Virus record (IMG/VR): IMGVR_UViG_3300017769_000011
Coordinates: 1-56,613 of that record
Length of the DNA: 56,613 nucleotides
Source of the DNA: a virus
Direction: 5' to 3' (one strand)
Shown: one piece after another, positions 32,357-40,691 of the stretch
Position numbering within the stretch: position 1 is the first letter of the stretch
How the letters are laid out: every line of letters starts with the position of its first letter
Made by a program: the position numbers and the translations under genes
Notes under the pieces: model-generated
What the model saw: the letters and a program-made list of their open reading frames with translations, nothing else
Told to the model about the DNA's origin: nothing
The model's database searches: none

Positions 32357-32702
32357 AATAAGCATACAAAAACAAAAAATAACAGTTGACAGTGATGGCA
32401 CTTTGGCTGGCGCAGACTTAAATGATGATGGTCATATAAGTGAGGCAGAACTAAATATGCACTTGGAGTTCAGACGCAAAGAACTCGAAGATGCAGATGC
32501 GATGCGTGACTCTCAAAGAAAGATGGCATGGTTCGCTCTCTTTGGAATGTTGTTGTATCCCTTCGCTGTTGTATTGGCAAATCTCATAGGACTTGATACA
32601 GCGGCAAACATATTAGGTGATATGGCTCCCACATACTTCGTATCTGTTGCTGCTATCGTTGCAGCATTCTACGCAAAAGATGCTATAACAAAAGGTAAGT
32701 AA
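32349..32702 (+). CDS. EF-hand-like membrane protein
   Basis: 117 aa. DLNDDGHISEAEL (near residues 24-36) is a good EF-hand calcium loop (D-x-N-D-x-G-x-I-x-x-x-E). After a charged helix come two membrane segments, about 57-79 (MAWFALFGMLLYPFAVVLAN) and 92-109 (PTYFVSVAAIVAAFYA). A calcium-binding two-TM protein beside lysis-type genes could be a regulated holin-like pore. That is inference. Confidence 0.6.
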   Translation: MAEISIQKQKITVDSDGTLAGADLNDDGHISEAELNMHLEFRRKELEDADAMRDSQRKMAWFALFGMLLYPFAVVLANLIGLDTAANILGDMAPTYFVSVAAIVAAFYAKDAITKGK

Positions 32703-32917
32703 TGTCAGGAACAATATGTGCGCTTGTTTGGGTTGGTGTCACTCATGCTTACATGGATGGAGTCTCTGGTGTATTAGTGAAACGATGTAAATATAAATGT
32801 GGCGAACAATATGAGAGACACCAAATATATTATGAAGACCAATGTCCAAACAAATTTGTCATGGGTGGCAAAACAAAAAGTTTATATAATATAATGAGAC
32901 AACAAAGAAGAAGATAA
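32702..32917 (+). CDS. Cys-containing small protein, possibly exported
   Basis: 71 aa. The N-terminus is hydrophobic (SGTICALVWVGVTHAYMDG) and four further residues include CKYKC and Cys at DQCPNKF. Its start joins the EF-hand gene (stop/start overlap) and its stop joins the next one. A leader-plus-disulphide design is suggested but not proven. Confidence 0.5.
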   Translation: MSGTICALVWVGVTHAYMDGVSGVLVKRCKYKCGEQYERHQIYYEDQCPNKFVMGGKTKSLYNIMRQQRRR

Positions 32918-33717
32918 TGGAACGTATACAATGGCGTGGCACATGGGGTATAGGTGACTCCATGCGTGGTTTGAACACAGCACATCAACATGCTCACGAT
33001 ACTAATCAAGAAGTTCATCTTGAGATGCACTGGCCTCATGGTGAGGACTATCTAACACATCCTAAAGACCCTGAAACAATTGTTCAAAGAACAGATTGGA
33101 TACACTCTCGTTATCATAACCATGAAAGAGTGAAGTTGACGCATGTCTTTGATTCTGATTTGTTTTGTTCTGATAACAAGAATCCTGATAATAACAAAGC
33201 TCGTTTTTACTTCGAGTCAAATACATATGAACCAGATGGTTGGCCGTCATGTCACTGGATATTCTCCAAAGACCAATTTGTCCCTTCAAAGAAGAAAATA
33301 GTAGTCTGGACACCGACTCATAATAGTGAACCCCCAAGAAAATGGAAAAGAGTCTTGACAAATGAGGATTGGTATGATATAATTAAGATGCTTTCTTGGG
33401 AGGGTTGGATAACTGTAGAATTAACTTACAGGACTCCGATTCGTGATGCATATAAACAAATCCAAGAAGCAAACTTTATTCTGTGTTATGATGGAATGTG
33501 GCACTACATTGCAAGAAACTTTGCAAAACCAATGCTCATTCCTTCATGGGAAGGTGTAACTACTTATAACACTCCTAACGCAGTGAAGAAACATAGTAGT
33601 TGGAGATATAAGAAGGCTATCGGTGATGGCTCTCCAGATGTCTTTGCACCTACTCTTGGTATGATGAAAACAACAGCAAACCAATATCTAAAGAGAATAA
33701 AGAAATATTATGATTGA
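32917..33717 (+). CDS. Putative glycosyltransferase (GT-B/heptosyltransferase-like)
   Basis: 266 aa. It opens RGTWGIGDSMRGLNTAHQHA, a start like GT9/heptosyltransferase folds (GxGD). ANFILCYDGMWHYIARNFAK then PMLIPSWEG resembles the nucleotide-sugar site (DSGxxHxAxxxxKP) of that family. It starts the glycan island and overlaps DUF6165. Similar to 50394-51167 in layout. Confidence 0.6.
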   Translation: MERIQWRGTWGIGDSMRGLNTAHQHAHDTNQEVHLEMHWPHGEDYLTHPKDPETIVQRTDWIHSRYHNHERVKLTHVFDSDLFCSDNKNPDNNKARFYFESNTYEPDGWPSCHWIFSKDQFVPSKKKIVVWTPTHNSEPPRKWKRVLTNEDWYDIIKMLSWEGWITVELTYRTPIRDAYKQIQEANFILCYDGMWHYIARNFAKPMLIPSWEGVTTYNTPNAVKKHSSWRYKKAIGDGSPDVFAPTLGMMKTTANQYLKRIKKYYD

Positions 33718-34063
33718 GATACAAGTCAGTATGGGTGAGTTGATTGACAAACTCACTATTCTAGAAATAAAACTAGATAAGGGTCTACCTGTTCAGTCTG
33801 AGTTTGAGATACTAAACGAAGCATATATTCCAGACTTTAAGATTGAGCATCTAAAGAATATTCTCAAATCAATCAATGCACAACTATGGGAGATTGAGGA
33901 CGAGAAGAGATTGTGTGAAAAGACTAAATCATTTACATCTGATTTTGTTACTCTTGCAAGACTAGTGTATATGTTAAATGATGAAAGGGCTCGTATTAAG
34001 AAACTCATAGATAAACTAAGTGATTCTAAAATAACAGAGCATAAAAGTCACCATGAATATTGA
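33710..34063 (+). CDS. DUF6165 family protein
   Basis: 117 aa. IQVSMGELIDKLTILEIKLD followed by a helical NILKSINAQLWEIEDEKR matches DUF6165, small proteins usually encoded next to glycosyltransferases. Function unknown; a partner or regulator of a glycosyltransferase fits the setting. Overlaps both neighbours by 8-11 bp. Confidence 0.75.
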   Translation: MIEIQVSMGELIDKLTILEIKLDKGLPVQSEFEILNEAYIPDFKIEHLKNILKSINAQLWEIEDEKRLCEKTKSFTSDFVTLARLVYMLNDERARIKKLIDKLSDSKITEHKSHHEY

Positions 34064-35009
34064 TAGAGCAGTCATCGAGATAAATGGTGGGTGTAATTAT
34101 TCTTGTCAGATGTGTCCTCAACAAAGAGGTGCGGATGGTAAGCCAGGCAGACATAAAGACTTTCTGAGAAAGATGTCTCTTGATGAGTTCGAGGACAATA
34201 TTGCGGATTGTGCAGAACATGGACTTCGTGTTGTGAATCTAGATGGTTCAGGTGAAGCAACACTTAATTCTAATCTACCAAATTATCTTGAGATAGTGAG
34301 AAAGTATGGATGTGAGTCTGTAATCTTTTCAAACGGATTCAGAATGCAGGGTCAGTTCATGAAAGATTGTGTTGATGCAGGACTCAACTTCTTTCGTTTT
34401 TCAATCATAGGAAGTAACAACGAAGAATATCAAAAGTGGATGAGTTCCCCTAATTTTGAGAAGGTCATTCAGAACGCAAAGGATATGAACGAATATGCAA
34501 CCGATAAAGATTGTAAGGTCGGAACATATCATCTTATTACCGACACTAAATATCAAGAGGAACAATTAGAACGATACAAAGGTATTGTAGAACACATTGG
34601 TTGTGTAACCGAAATCTGGAGAATGCACAACTGGTCTGGTATGTATCAACCTTTGTATAATAGAGAAGGGGAGAAAAAAACCTGTGGTAGACCTTTTAGT
34701 CCTGATATCGTTATTCGTGCTGGGGGGCTTGATGGTAAATTTGGGGCAGTGGCTCCTTGCTGTCAAGTTCTGGGAAGAGATGAAGAAGCCGTGCTTGGTT
34801 ACACGTCTGAGAATACTATTGAAGAAATTTGGTATGGTAAAGAATACACTAACCTACGAGAAGGTCACATTAATGGAGACTATCCTGATTATTGTCGTGA
34901 TTGTGATTTTCTCATTGATGACACTGAGGTTTTAGTTTATACAAATCACGGCCGTTCTCGTTATCATATGTATGGAACTGAGTTTACATTAAATGACTAT
35001 CGAAAATAA
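34053..35009 (+). CDS. Radical SAM protein with SPASM-like C-terminus
   Basis: 318 aa. CNYSCQMC (near residues 14-21) is the CxxxCxxC motif for the [4Fe-4S] cluster. VVNLDGSGEATLNSNLP is the SAM-binding GGE-like region. C-terminal cysteines (KTCGRPF, APCCQVLG, YCRDCDF) form a SPASM-type auxiliary cluster site. Such proteins do difficult radical modifications of peptides or sugars. It lies between DUF6165 and a glycosyltransferase-like gene, so a glycan or a precursor sugar is a likely target. Confidence 0.85.
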   Translation: MNIDRAVIEINGGCNYSCQMCPQQRGADGKPGRHKDFLRKMSLDEFEDNIADCAEHGLRVVNLDGSGEATLNSNLPNYLEIVRKYGCESVIFSNGFRMQGQFMKDCVDAGLNFFRFSIIGSNNEEYQKWMSSPNFEKVIQNAKDMNEYATDKDCKVGTYHLITDTKYQEEQLERYKGIVEHIGCVTEIWRMHNWSGMYQPLYNREGEKKTCGRPFSPDIVIRAGGLDGKFGAVAPCCQVLGRDEEAVLGYTSENTIEEIWYGKEYTNLREGHINGDYPDYCRDCDFLIDDTEVLVYTNHGRSRYHMYGTEFTLNDYRK

Positions 35010-35817
35010 AACCGCAGTATTGGTCACAGGCATATATCCATCTCAACTTCAACGATTCATGTTACAATCCTGTCTGGATAAAATAAAGGAAAAGTTTGAA
35101 GGTTGTGACTTTTATTATCAGTGTTGGGATACACCTCAAAATCGATATATTATGAAAAAGGTGAATGAAGATATATTATGGATGACCCAACCTGTGAGTA
35201 ACTACAATCCTTATCGTGTTGCAATTCAAGACGAATACATTAGTGAAAATCAACAGATAAAATTTAAAATAAAGAAACCTCAACGACAAATGCAGTTGAT
35301 TGGATTTCATTATCTTTTCGAGTCAATTGAGAAATCATATGATTACTATTTTCGAACTCGATGGGATGCGGTCATAAGTGATAACTTTGACTTGAACAAA
35401 GCACAGGAGATGGTAGATGAAAATGTTGTTGGATATAACTTTCTGACTCGACATGAATTTCATCATGGAAAGACTGGCCATTATAGATTGAGGTATGACA
35501 GGTATCGAGAGAGACGATTACTTAACAAATATTATTTTGAAAACAACAAACCTCAAGGATATCAAGAGGAATCTGAATTAGTTTGTTATAATAATTTTCT
35601 TTTTGATTTTATGATTGGATTTAAAAAAGAAGACTATAATGGAAAGGCCAATAGTCTGTTGGCAAGTAAAAAACTTTATCCTGCTGAATGGGGTTGGCAT
35701 CAACTGTTGACAAATCAACGAAAACATGTTAATATAGATGGTCTTGTATCAATCGTGAGAAATCTTGAAGGTGATTATGAGACTTGGGAAAAACTAAGTA
35801 AGGCAAAATTATTATGA
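34993..35817 (+). CDS. WavE-like putative glycosyltransferase, copy A1
   Basis: 274 aa. AVLVTGIYPSQLQRFM at the start, then YDYYFRTRWDAVISDNFD (near 115), and PAEWGWHQLLT near the end. The RTRWD motif, an Asp next to an Arg-x-Arg, matches two tandem paralogues at 44969 and 45691 (RARYD, RTRFD) that also end with an xAExGWWQILSE element. I read these as glycosyltransferases of the WavE-like or related type. Overlaps the gene before it by 17 bp. Confidence 0.55.
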   Translation: MTIENKTAVLVTGIYPSQLQRFMLQSCLDKIKEKFEGCDFYYQCWDTPQNRYIMKKVNEDILWMTQPVSNYNPYRVAIQDEYISENQQIKFKIKKPQRQMQLIGFHYLFESIEKSYDYYFRTRWDAVISDNFDLNKAQEMVDENVVGYNFLTRHEFHHGKTGHYRLRYDRYRERRLLNKYYFENNKPQGYQEESELVCYNNFLFDFMIGFKKEDYNGKANSLLASKKLYPAEWGWHQLLTNQRKHVNIDGLVSIVRNLEGDYETWEKLSKAKLL

Positions 35818-36557
35818 TTACAGAGAGTCAATATAGACCTCCTGTATTGATGATTAGAATGAAGGGTCACGAAAAAAGTGAAGAGTATGCAGAGGAAAGT
35901 AGAAAAACTTGGGAGAAACGAGGTTACAGTGTAACTTATATGGATGCAATCACACCTGAGACCATACACACATTCGAAGACCCACAAATCAGATTTGCTT
36001 ACAAAATTACTATTCGTTCAGTTGAAAAAAGAAGACAGGAGTTACAAAAAGACAAAGGATTTAAATTCGAGGGTATATTTTCTGATACGGAGAAAGCAGT
36101 TTGGTATAGTCACGTCAAAGCATGGAGACAAGTTGCTTCGGGGGATGAACCAACGATTATATGTGAACATGACGCAAAACTAAGACGTAAGTATATACCA
36201 TGTATGAATCATGACTTTTATATGATGACTAGAAATATACTTGGTGCAGCTTTTTTTCATCCTGCACTTTTACGAAGATTTTTAAAGGGTCACTTGCAGT
36301 ATGATGACAATCCGTTTGTTGTAAGACTAAATCCCGATGCACATATGTATGATTATATAATGAAACATTGTGACAGTCAAAGGGGTGATATAAGAACACG
36401 CACACATTTTGTGAGAAAAGAAGCTAAAAAGAGAAAGAGTTATTGGCCTGTGAATGCTGATTGGGCAGATTCTACGATTGAACACAGACTATTCTATGAT
36501 GAAGAAGTAGATGAAACAATTCAGTGGTATAGTAATAAAAGAAGGAAGAGAAAATGA
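35814..36557 (+). CDS. GT25-like glycosyltransferase, copy B1
   Basis: 247 aa. VLMIRMKGHEKSEEYAEESR, TWEKRGYSVTYMDAITP, then AVWYSHVKAWRQVASGDEPT and IICEHDAKLR. The sequence SHxKAW...EPxIxxEHDA is the GT25 (LPS core / collagen galactosyltransferase-like) signature with the Asp for metal. Two other copies occur at 46391 and 47104. Overlaps its neighbours by 4 bp each. Confidence 0.75.
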   Translation: MITESQYRPPVLMIRMKGHEKSEEYAEESRKTWEKRGYSVTYMDAITPETIHTFEDPQIRFAYKITIRSVEKRRQELQKDKGFKFEGIFSDTEKAVWYSHVKAWRQVASGDEPTIICEHDAKLRRKYIPCMNHDFYMMTRNILGAAFFHPALLRRFLKGHLQYDDNPFVVRLNPDAHMYDYIMKHCDSQRGDIRTRTHFVRKEAKKRKSYWPVNADWADSTIEHRLFYDEEVDETIQWYSNKRRKRK

Positions 36558-37348
36558 AGAGAATGATATTTCAAGTTGCGGTAGGTAAACCGTCCAAACT
36601 GTATGAACATTGTATTGAATCAGTCTCAAACTATTGTGAGAAGTATGATATCAAACACATTGTATTGACTGAACCTAAGTTGCGTATCAAACCCGATATC
36701 TTTTCGACTAATCGTAGTGAAGAGTCATATATGAAGTATGGTGGATATCTACCTATCTATGAGAAAGAGAATGCATTTGAATATCTAGACAACTACGACC
36801 AGATTGCAATCGTGGATGCAGACATCTATATTCGCACCGATGCACCAAATATATTCGATGACTTTTTGACAGAACATGCATTCGGTGCGGTATGCGAACG
36901 TGAAATGAAAATCACGGATTGGTATAAAAACAAAATTATTAATTACTCTCATATGCAGTATGGTAATCTACATGGTCGAAGTTCACTTGACTTCAAACCA
37001 AATGAGTTTGGATTTGAGTTCTTCAATATGGGTCTGATTCTGCTGAATTGTAAATCATTCAAACCTTATCTCAAAGGACAGAAACCATATGACTTTCTAA
37101 TGCGTATGGAGTTCAAAGACTTTGTTGATGGTCAAGGTGTATGGAAGTGGTCTACCGACCAGACATTGTTGAACTACTTTCTCAAGAGATACAACATTCC
37201 AACCAAACACATGAGTAACAAATGGAATGGACTTTATAGTGCAGTTCGCAATATAGACGAATGTCACTTTGTTCATTTCTTTCTCAAAGACAAGTTACCC
37301 AATTCGGGTGAGAACGTTGAAGAACTGATGAAACAAATCAATGGATAA
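36554..37348 (+). CDS. GT8-like nucleotide-sugar transferase, copy C1
   Basis: 264 aa. YDQIAIVDADIYIRTDAPNI (near residue 85) has the DxD metal motif (VDADIYI). FNMGLILLNCKSF and STDQTLLNYF follow, as in GT8 or related glycosyltransferases. The last part (WNGLYSAVRNIDECHFVHFF) carries the product-site His. Similar genes at 47747, 48378 and 49049. Confidence 0.75.
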   Translation: MKRMIFQVAVGKPSKLYEHCIESVSNYCEKYDIKHIVLTEPKLRIKPDIFSTNRSEESYMKYGGYLPIYEKENAFEYLDNYDQIAIVDADIYIRTDAPNIFDDFLTEHAFGAVCEREMKITDWYKNKIINYSHMQYGNLHGRSSLDFKPNEFGFEFFNMGLILLNCKSFKPYLKGQKPYDFLMRMEFKDFVDGQGVWKWSTDQTLLNYFLKRYNIPTKHMSNKWNGLYSAVRNIDECHFVHFFLKDKLPNSGENVEELMKQING

Positions 37349-38120
37349 ACCAAAGATACGAATGGGTATGTGTGGTGTCTCTGGCACATCACTGATGTTT
37401 CTAAGTGAACTACTAGATGGAAGTGGTGAGTGGGAAACAAATCCCGGCTGTGTAAGTTCTCCAAAGTCAAACGAGTATATGGGTTCACCTCATCTTGTAT
37501 ACTGTGAAGAAGGGTCAGAGATATCTTCTCAATATTACAACGAGAAAAGTATTATGTTTGCAAAATCATACATCTGTCGTTTTCTACCTCATGTAGAGTG
37601 TCCCGAAGTTTATCAGATAGACATATCCGAGAATGAGGCCTACGACTATGTATTTGATTTGAGATTTTATAAGAAGTATCTCAATGGTGACTACGCACAT
37701 CCTGATATCGTAAAACGAATTGATGAATCTAACTTAGATTTATCTGACTTTCCTTATCTGAGTAAATACAGTTCTCCTGTGGTTCACTGGGTCACTAATA
37801 ATGTCAAACCAAGTCATGACTATGTTCGAAATCAATATCTTCGCATGTATGATAATTGTCAACTGTATAAGGAAGGTATCAATACGGTGAAGGATGTCAA
37901 AGACCTGACTAACATTGATGAGGTTGATAAACTTGATTGTTCTTATGACCTTGAGAATATGAAAAGGTATACACAGGTTCATGTAATACAATATGAAAAG
38001 TTGTTTATCAAAGGCATAGATACTAATACAATCTTTGATGAATATAAAGAAGAAATAAAAGAATATACAAAAAGAAACGATAATTTACTTAGTTCTTTTT
38101 TTGATAGGATAGAAATATGA
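37341..38120 (+). CDS. Sulfotransferase-like protein (weak)
   Basis: 259 aa. RMGMCGVSGTSLMFLSELLD at the start has the place and form of a 5'-phosphosulfate loop, and QVHVIQYEKLFIKGIDTNTI resembles the later YExL segment of sulfotransferases. The middle has no clear motif. It lies in the run of overlapping island genes. Call is tentative; an unrelated P-loop-like protein is possible. Confidence 0.4.
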   Translation: MDKPKIRMGMCGVSGTSLMFLSELLDGSGEWETNPGCVSSPKSNEYMGSPHLVYCEEGSEISSQYYNEKSIMFAKSYICRFLPHVECPEVYQIDISENEAYDYVFDLRFYKKYLNGDYAHPDIVKRIDESNLDLSDFPYLSKYSSPVVHWVTNNVKPSHDYVRNQYLRMYDNCQLYKEGINTVKDVKDLTNIDEVDKLDCSYDLENMKRYTQVHVIQYEKLFIKGIDTNTIFDEYKEEIKEYTKRNDNLLSSFFDRIEI

Positions 38121-38725
38121 AATCAATTAGTTATCTTTATATATTTTTTGTTGTTATGTTTATTGCGATTGCGTTATTCAGTTGTAATCCAGCCTACGCA
38201 TTGGATAATTTTAGTCAACATAATGTGAAAGCTAAATTTGGTAATGCGTCCATTGCATATCGAGGTCATAAGAATCTTGATAAATGGATGACTCAAATTG
38301 ATTACAAGCCAGGCAAGGTTGGATATGCCTATCGTTATCAGGAGAATAAGGGAAATGTTGAACATCGTCTTCGTTTGAACTCACCTTCTCTTATCACACT
38401 TGGAAATTTAAAATTTGTGCCTCGTCTCGAATATCGTTATTTCGAGAAGAAAGGAAAAGATGATTTTCTGAGTCTCTGGGTGAGATGGCAATATAAACAA
38501 AAAATCACTAACAATCTAAGTGGTTATATTTGGGTTGCTCCAAAACTATCATTTGACCAAGATGGTCGAGATAATGGAGACTTCTCAGGTTCTCAGAATC
38601 GTCTCGGTTGTGAGTATAAACTTACTGATAATGTATCGTTTGGTATCTTCGGTGAAAAGAATTTTGATGATGATTGGAATACAAAATCAGTTTTCCTTGG
38701 AACTGAATTAACCTTTAAGTTCTAA
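38117..38725 (+). CDS. Outer-membrane beta-barrel protein with signal peptide
   Basis: 202 aa. Residues 1-28 form a signal peptide (YIFFVVMFIAIALFSCNPAYA, truncated here), with AYA-A-type cleavage; a Cys just before it could make a lipoprotein instead. The mature part alternates polar and hydrophobic residues (LEYRYFEKKG, LWVRWQYKQK, VFLGTELTFKF) and ends in Phe, the mark of outer-membrane barrels. About eight strands are likely. A phage-made outer-membrane protein may block superinfection or change host uptake. Two late promoters follow it, not precede it. Confidence 0.7.
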   Translation: MKSISYLYIFFVVMFIAIALFSCNPAYALDNFSQHNVKAKFGNASIAYRGHKNLDKWMTQIDYKPGKVGYAYRYQENKGNVEHRLRLNSPSLITLGNLKFVPRLEYRYFEKKGKDDFLSLWVRWQYKQKITNNLSGYIWVAPKLSFDQDGRDNGDFSGSQNRLGCEYKLTDNVSFGIFGEKNFDDDWNTKSVFLGTELTFKF

Positions 38726-38728
38726 TAG

Positions 38729-38744
38729 TATAAATATATAAATA
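38729..38744 (+). promoter_or_regulatory. Tandem T4-type late promoters (two TATAAATA)
   Basis: TATAAATA at 38729-38736 and again at 38737-38744, end to end, 20 bp before the start at 38764. Two exact copies suggest strong late expression of the diiron protein. Confidence 0.65.
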
Positions 38745-38763
38745 GATTGAACAGGAGAAAATA

Positions 38764-39462
38764 ATGTTGAAACCTCAAGATTTTGTGAAGAAAATTCGCA
38801 ACGAAAACCAAGCATTGTTCGAAGCATCCAAGATGAATGTCAAGGCATACTTCGAAGGTGACCTTTCTAAAGAAGAAATGGTTGACCACTTCATTGGTCG
38901 TATGGTCAATGAACGTATGAACATGTCTGAAATCTCTGCACAGATTGCTAGTGCAGACGATGATGCAGACCCAAGAGAATTAGAATTGCTTTCAAAACAA
39001 GCAGCCGATGAAGCAAAGCACTATCGTATGGTCAAGGAAGTTATCGAACATATCACTGGTGAGGAAGTAGATGCGGCGCAAGCAATTCGGAAAGAACGTG
39101 AGATGGACACCGCAAAGGGTGCGTCTCTGTTAGAGAAGTATGACGCAGAGAATGACGAAGCAGTCCTTGCCGCATATCAATTGGTTGCGGAAGGTCGTGC
39201 AGAGGCAGTCTGGAATCAGATGGCAGACACTATCGAAGATAGTTTCATCTCTGGTCGTTATCGTGAGATTGCAAAGGATGAGGGTTTCCATAGTGGTATT
39301 GGTGGATACAAACTACGCAAAGTTGCAACCGATAAGAAAACACAGAGTCGTGTTCTTCGTATCGTAGAAGCCATGCGTAAAGACCTATTTGAAATCTCAT
39401 GTGCGAATACAGTCGAAGCAAAAGGTTCACGAGAACTCGTAAACGCAGCCTACGGTTGGTAA
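38764..39462 (+). CDS. Ferritin-like diiron protein
   Basis: 232 aa, nearly all helix. Carboxylate/His ligand pairs of a ferritin-like diiron site appear as ADEAKHYRMV (ExxH, near residue 86), AEGRAEAVW and AKDEGFHSGIG (ExxH, near 176). The order fits diiron oxygenases or rubrerythrin-like proteins. CAN near the end holds one Cys. GGAG precedes the start. It is followed at once by a GATase-like and a cupin gene, which suggests a common pathway. Confidence 0.65.
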   Translation: MLKPQDFVKKIRNENQALFEASKMNVKAYFEGDLSKEEMVDHFIGRMVNERMNMSEISAQIASADDDADPRELELLSKQAADEAKHYRMVKEVIEHITGEEVDAAQAIRKEREMDTAKGASLLEKYDAENDEAVLAAYQLVAEGRAEAVWNQMADTIEDSFISGRYREIAKDEGFHSGIGGYKLRKVATDKKTQSRVLRIVEAMRKDLFEISCANTVEAKGSRELVNAAYGW

Positions 39463-40017
39463 ATGAAAGTAGGACTCACTCAACGAGTTCTCACGCACAA
39501 TGGACAAGTTTATGACTCTCTAGAGCATGGTTGGTATCGACTTTTACAGGGTCATGAACTTATTCCCATTCCAAATCGTGAAGACTTAGATTATGAATCC
39601 CTTGCGAAGTCTCTCGACCTTCTCATAATTACAGGTGGAGGTAACGAAGAGATTCGCATCACCACAGAAGTATCACTTGCAACCGAAATGTCTAAAATGA
39701 ACAAGCCTATTTTAGGTGTTTGTCATGGTGCGTTTCTACTTACAGAGATACTTGGTGGTAGCACAAAGGAATGTGAGGGTCATCTTAATGTTGAACATCT
39801 CGTATATGGAGATGCACCAACTCATGTAAGAGTCAATAGTTTTCATAATATTTGTATTGACAAACAGCCCCCAAATAGTGTATACTTATATCTTGATGAA
39901 AGTGGTAACATTGAGTCTTGGATGAAGGACAATATATGTGCTATTGTTTGGCATCCTGAAAGAATGTCGATGCCATTTATACCTAACAAAATTAAAGAAG
40001 TGATAGGATTGTTATGA
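39463..40017 (+). CDS. Class I glutamine-amidotransferase / gamma-glutamyl hydrolase-like
   Basis: 184 aa. LLIITGGGNEE, then KPILGVCHGAFLLTEILGGS (near residue 82-101) with the nucleophile Cys, and AIVWHPERMS (near 165) with His and Glu: a full Cys-His-Glu triad. Single-domain, so either a subunit of an amidotransferase or a gamma-glutamyl hydrolase. In Campylobacter a related hydrolase makes phosphoramidate precursors for capsule; the island setting makes such a sugar-decoration role worth testing. It starts directly at the stop of the diiron gene. Confidence 0.75.
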   Translation: MKVGLTQRVLTHNGQVYDSLEHGWYRLLQGHELIPIPNREDLDYESLAKSLDLLIITGGGNEEIRITTEVSLATEMSKMNKPILGVCHGAFLLTEILGGSTKECEGHLNVEHLVYGDAPTHVRVNSFHNICIDKQPPNSVYLYLDESGNIESWMKDNICAIVWHPERMSMPFIPNKIKEVIGLL

Positions 40018-40691
40018 AACAGATTGAAAATGCAGAAACATATAGAGTTCGTGACATATGGAATTATGATATTCAAGTTGCGAAAGGTAAAGGCACTACT
40101 TATATTAATAATGACGAGTTTTTAGGAACAAGTTATTTGATGGGTAAAGGTTGTAGTATCAATGTAAATAATGGTTGGTCAATCAATAGTAATGACTTTG
40201 CTGGACAAACAGGTAAAGAATTTGTTGTTGAGACACATGATGATAATTCTATGTTTGCTCACATAAAATTTTATGGTTTATCCATGAACGATGAACGCAT
40301 GTTTATACCACACGATAATGGAGAAGGCAATCTGTCATACATGGATGGTGGAACTAATTCTACCGCAGTAAATCCAGGCCGACTAGGATTACCTGTAATC
40401 AACTATGTTCATTTCCCTGCTGGTATGCAACAAACTCTACATACTCATCCAAGTCAACGCATAGGTCTCGTGCTTTCGGGTAGAGGTTTGATTGAACTTG
40501 ACCATGACAGAAAGTTTGCTATCAAGGCAGGGGATTGTTGGGTTATGGAGAGAAATGTATTACACAACTTTATGTGTAATCGAGGTGAAGATGTAACATT
40601 ATTTGTATTCAGTCCTGACTCTGGAACAGGGCCGACAGACGAGATAAATCCATTGAAGGTGAGAACCTATGTCGGACAACAAAGAGTCTAA
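40014..40691 (+). CDS. Cupin-domain protein
   Basis: 225 aa. HFPAGMQQTLHTHPSQRIGL then VLSGRGLIELDHDRKFAIKA and GDCWVMERNVLHNFMCN make a typical cupin with HxH, Glu/Asp and late His (residues about 140-190). The N-terminal 100 residues may be a second, degenerate cupin. It overlaps GATase (ATGA) and the P-loop gene. May be a metal-dependent isomerase or dioxygenase. Confidence 0.7.
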   Translation: MKQIENAETYRVRDIWNYDIQVAKGKGTTYINNDEFLGTSYLMGKGCSINVNNGWSINSNDFAGQTGKEFVVETHDDNSMFAHIKFYGLSMNDERMFIPHDNGEGNLSYMDGGTNSTAVNPGRLGLPVINYVHFPAGMQQTLHTHPSQRIGLVLSGRGLIELDHDRKFAIKAGDCWVMERNVLHNFMCNRGEDVTLFVFSPDSGTGPTDEINPLKVRTYVGQQRV

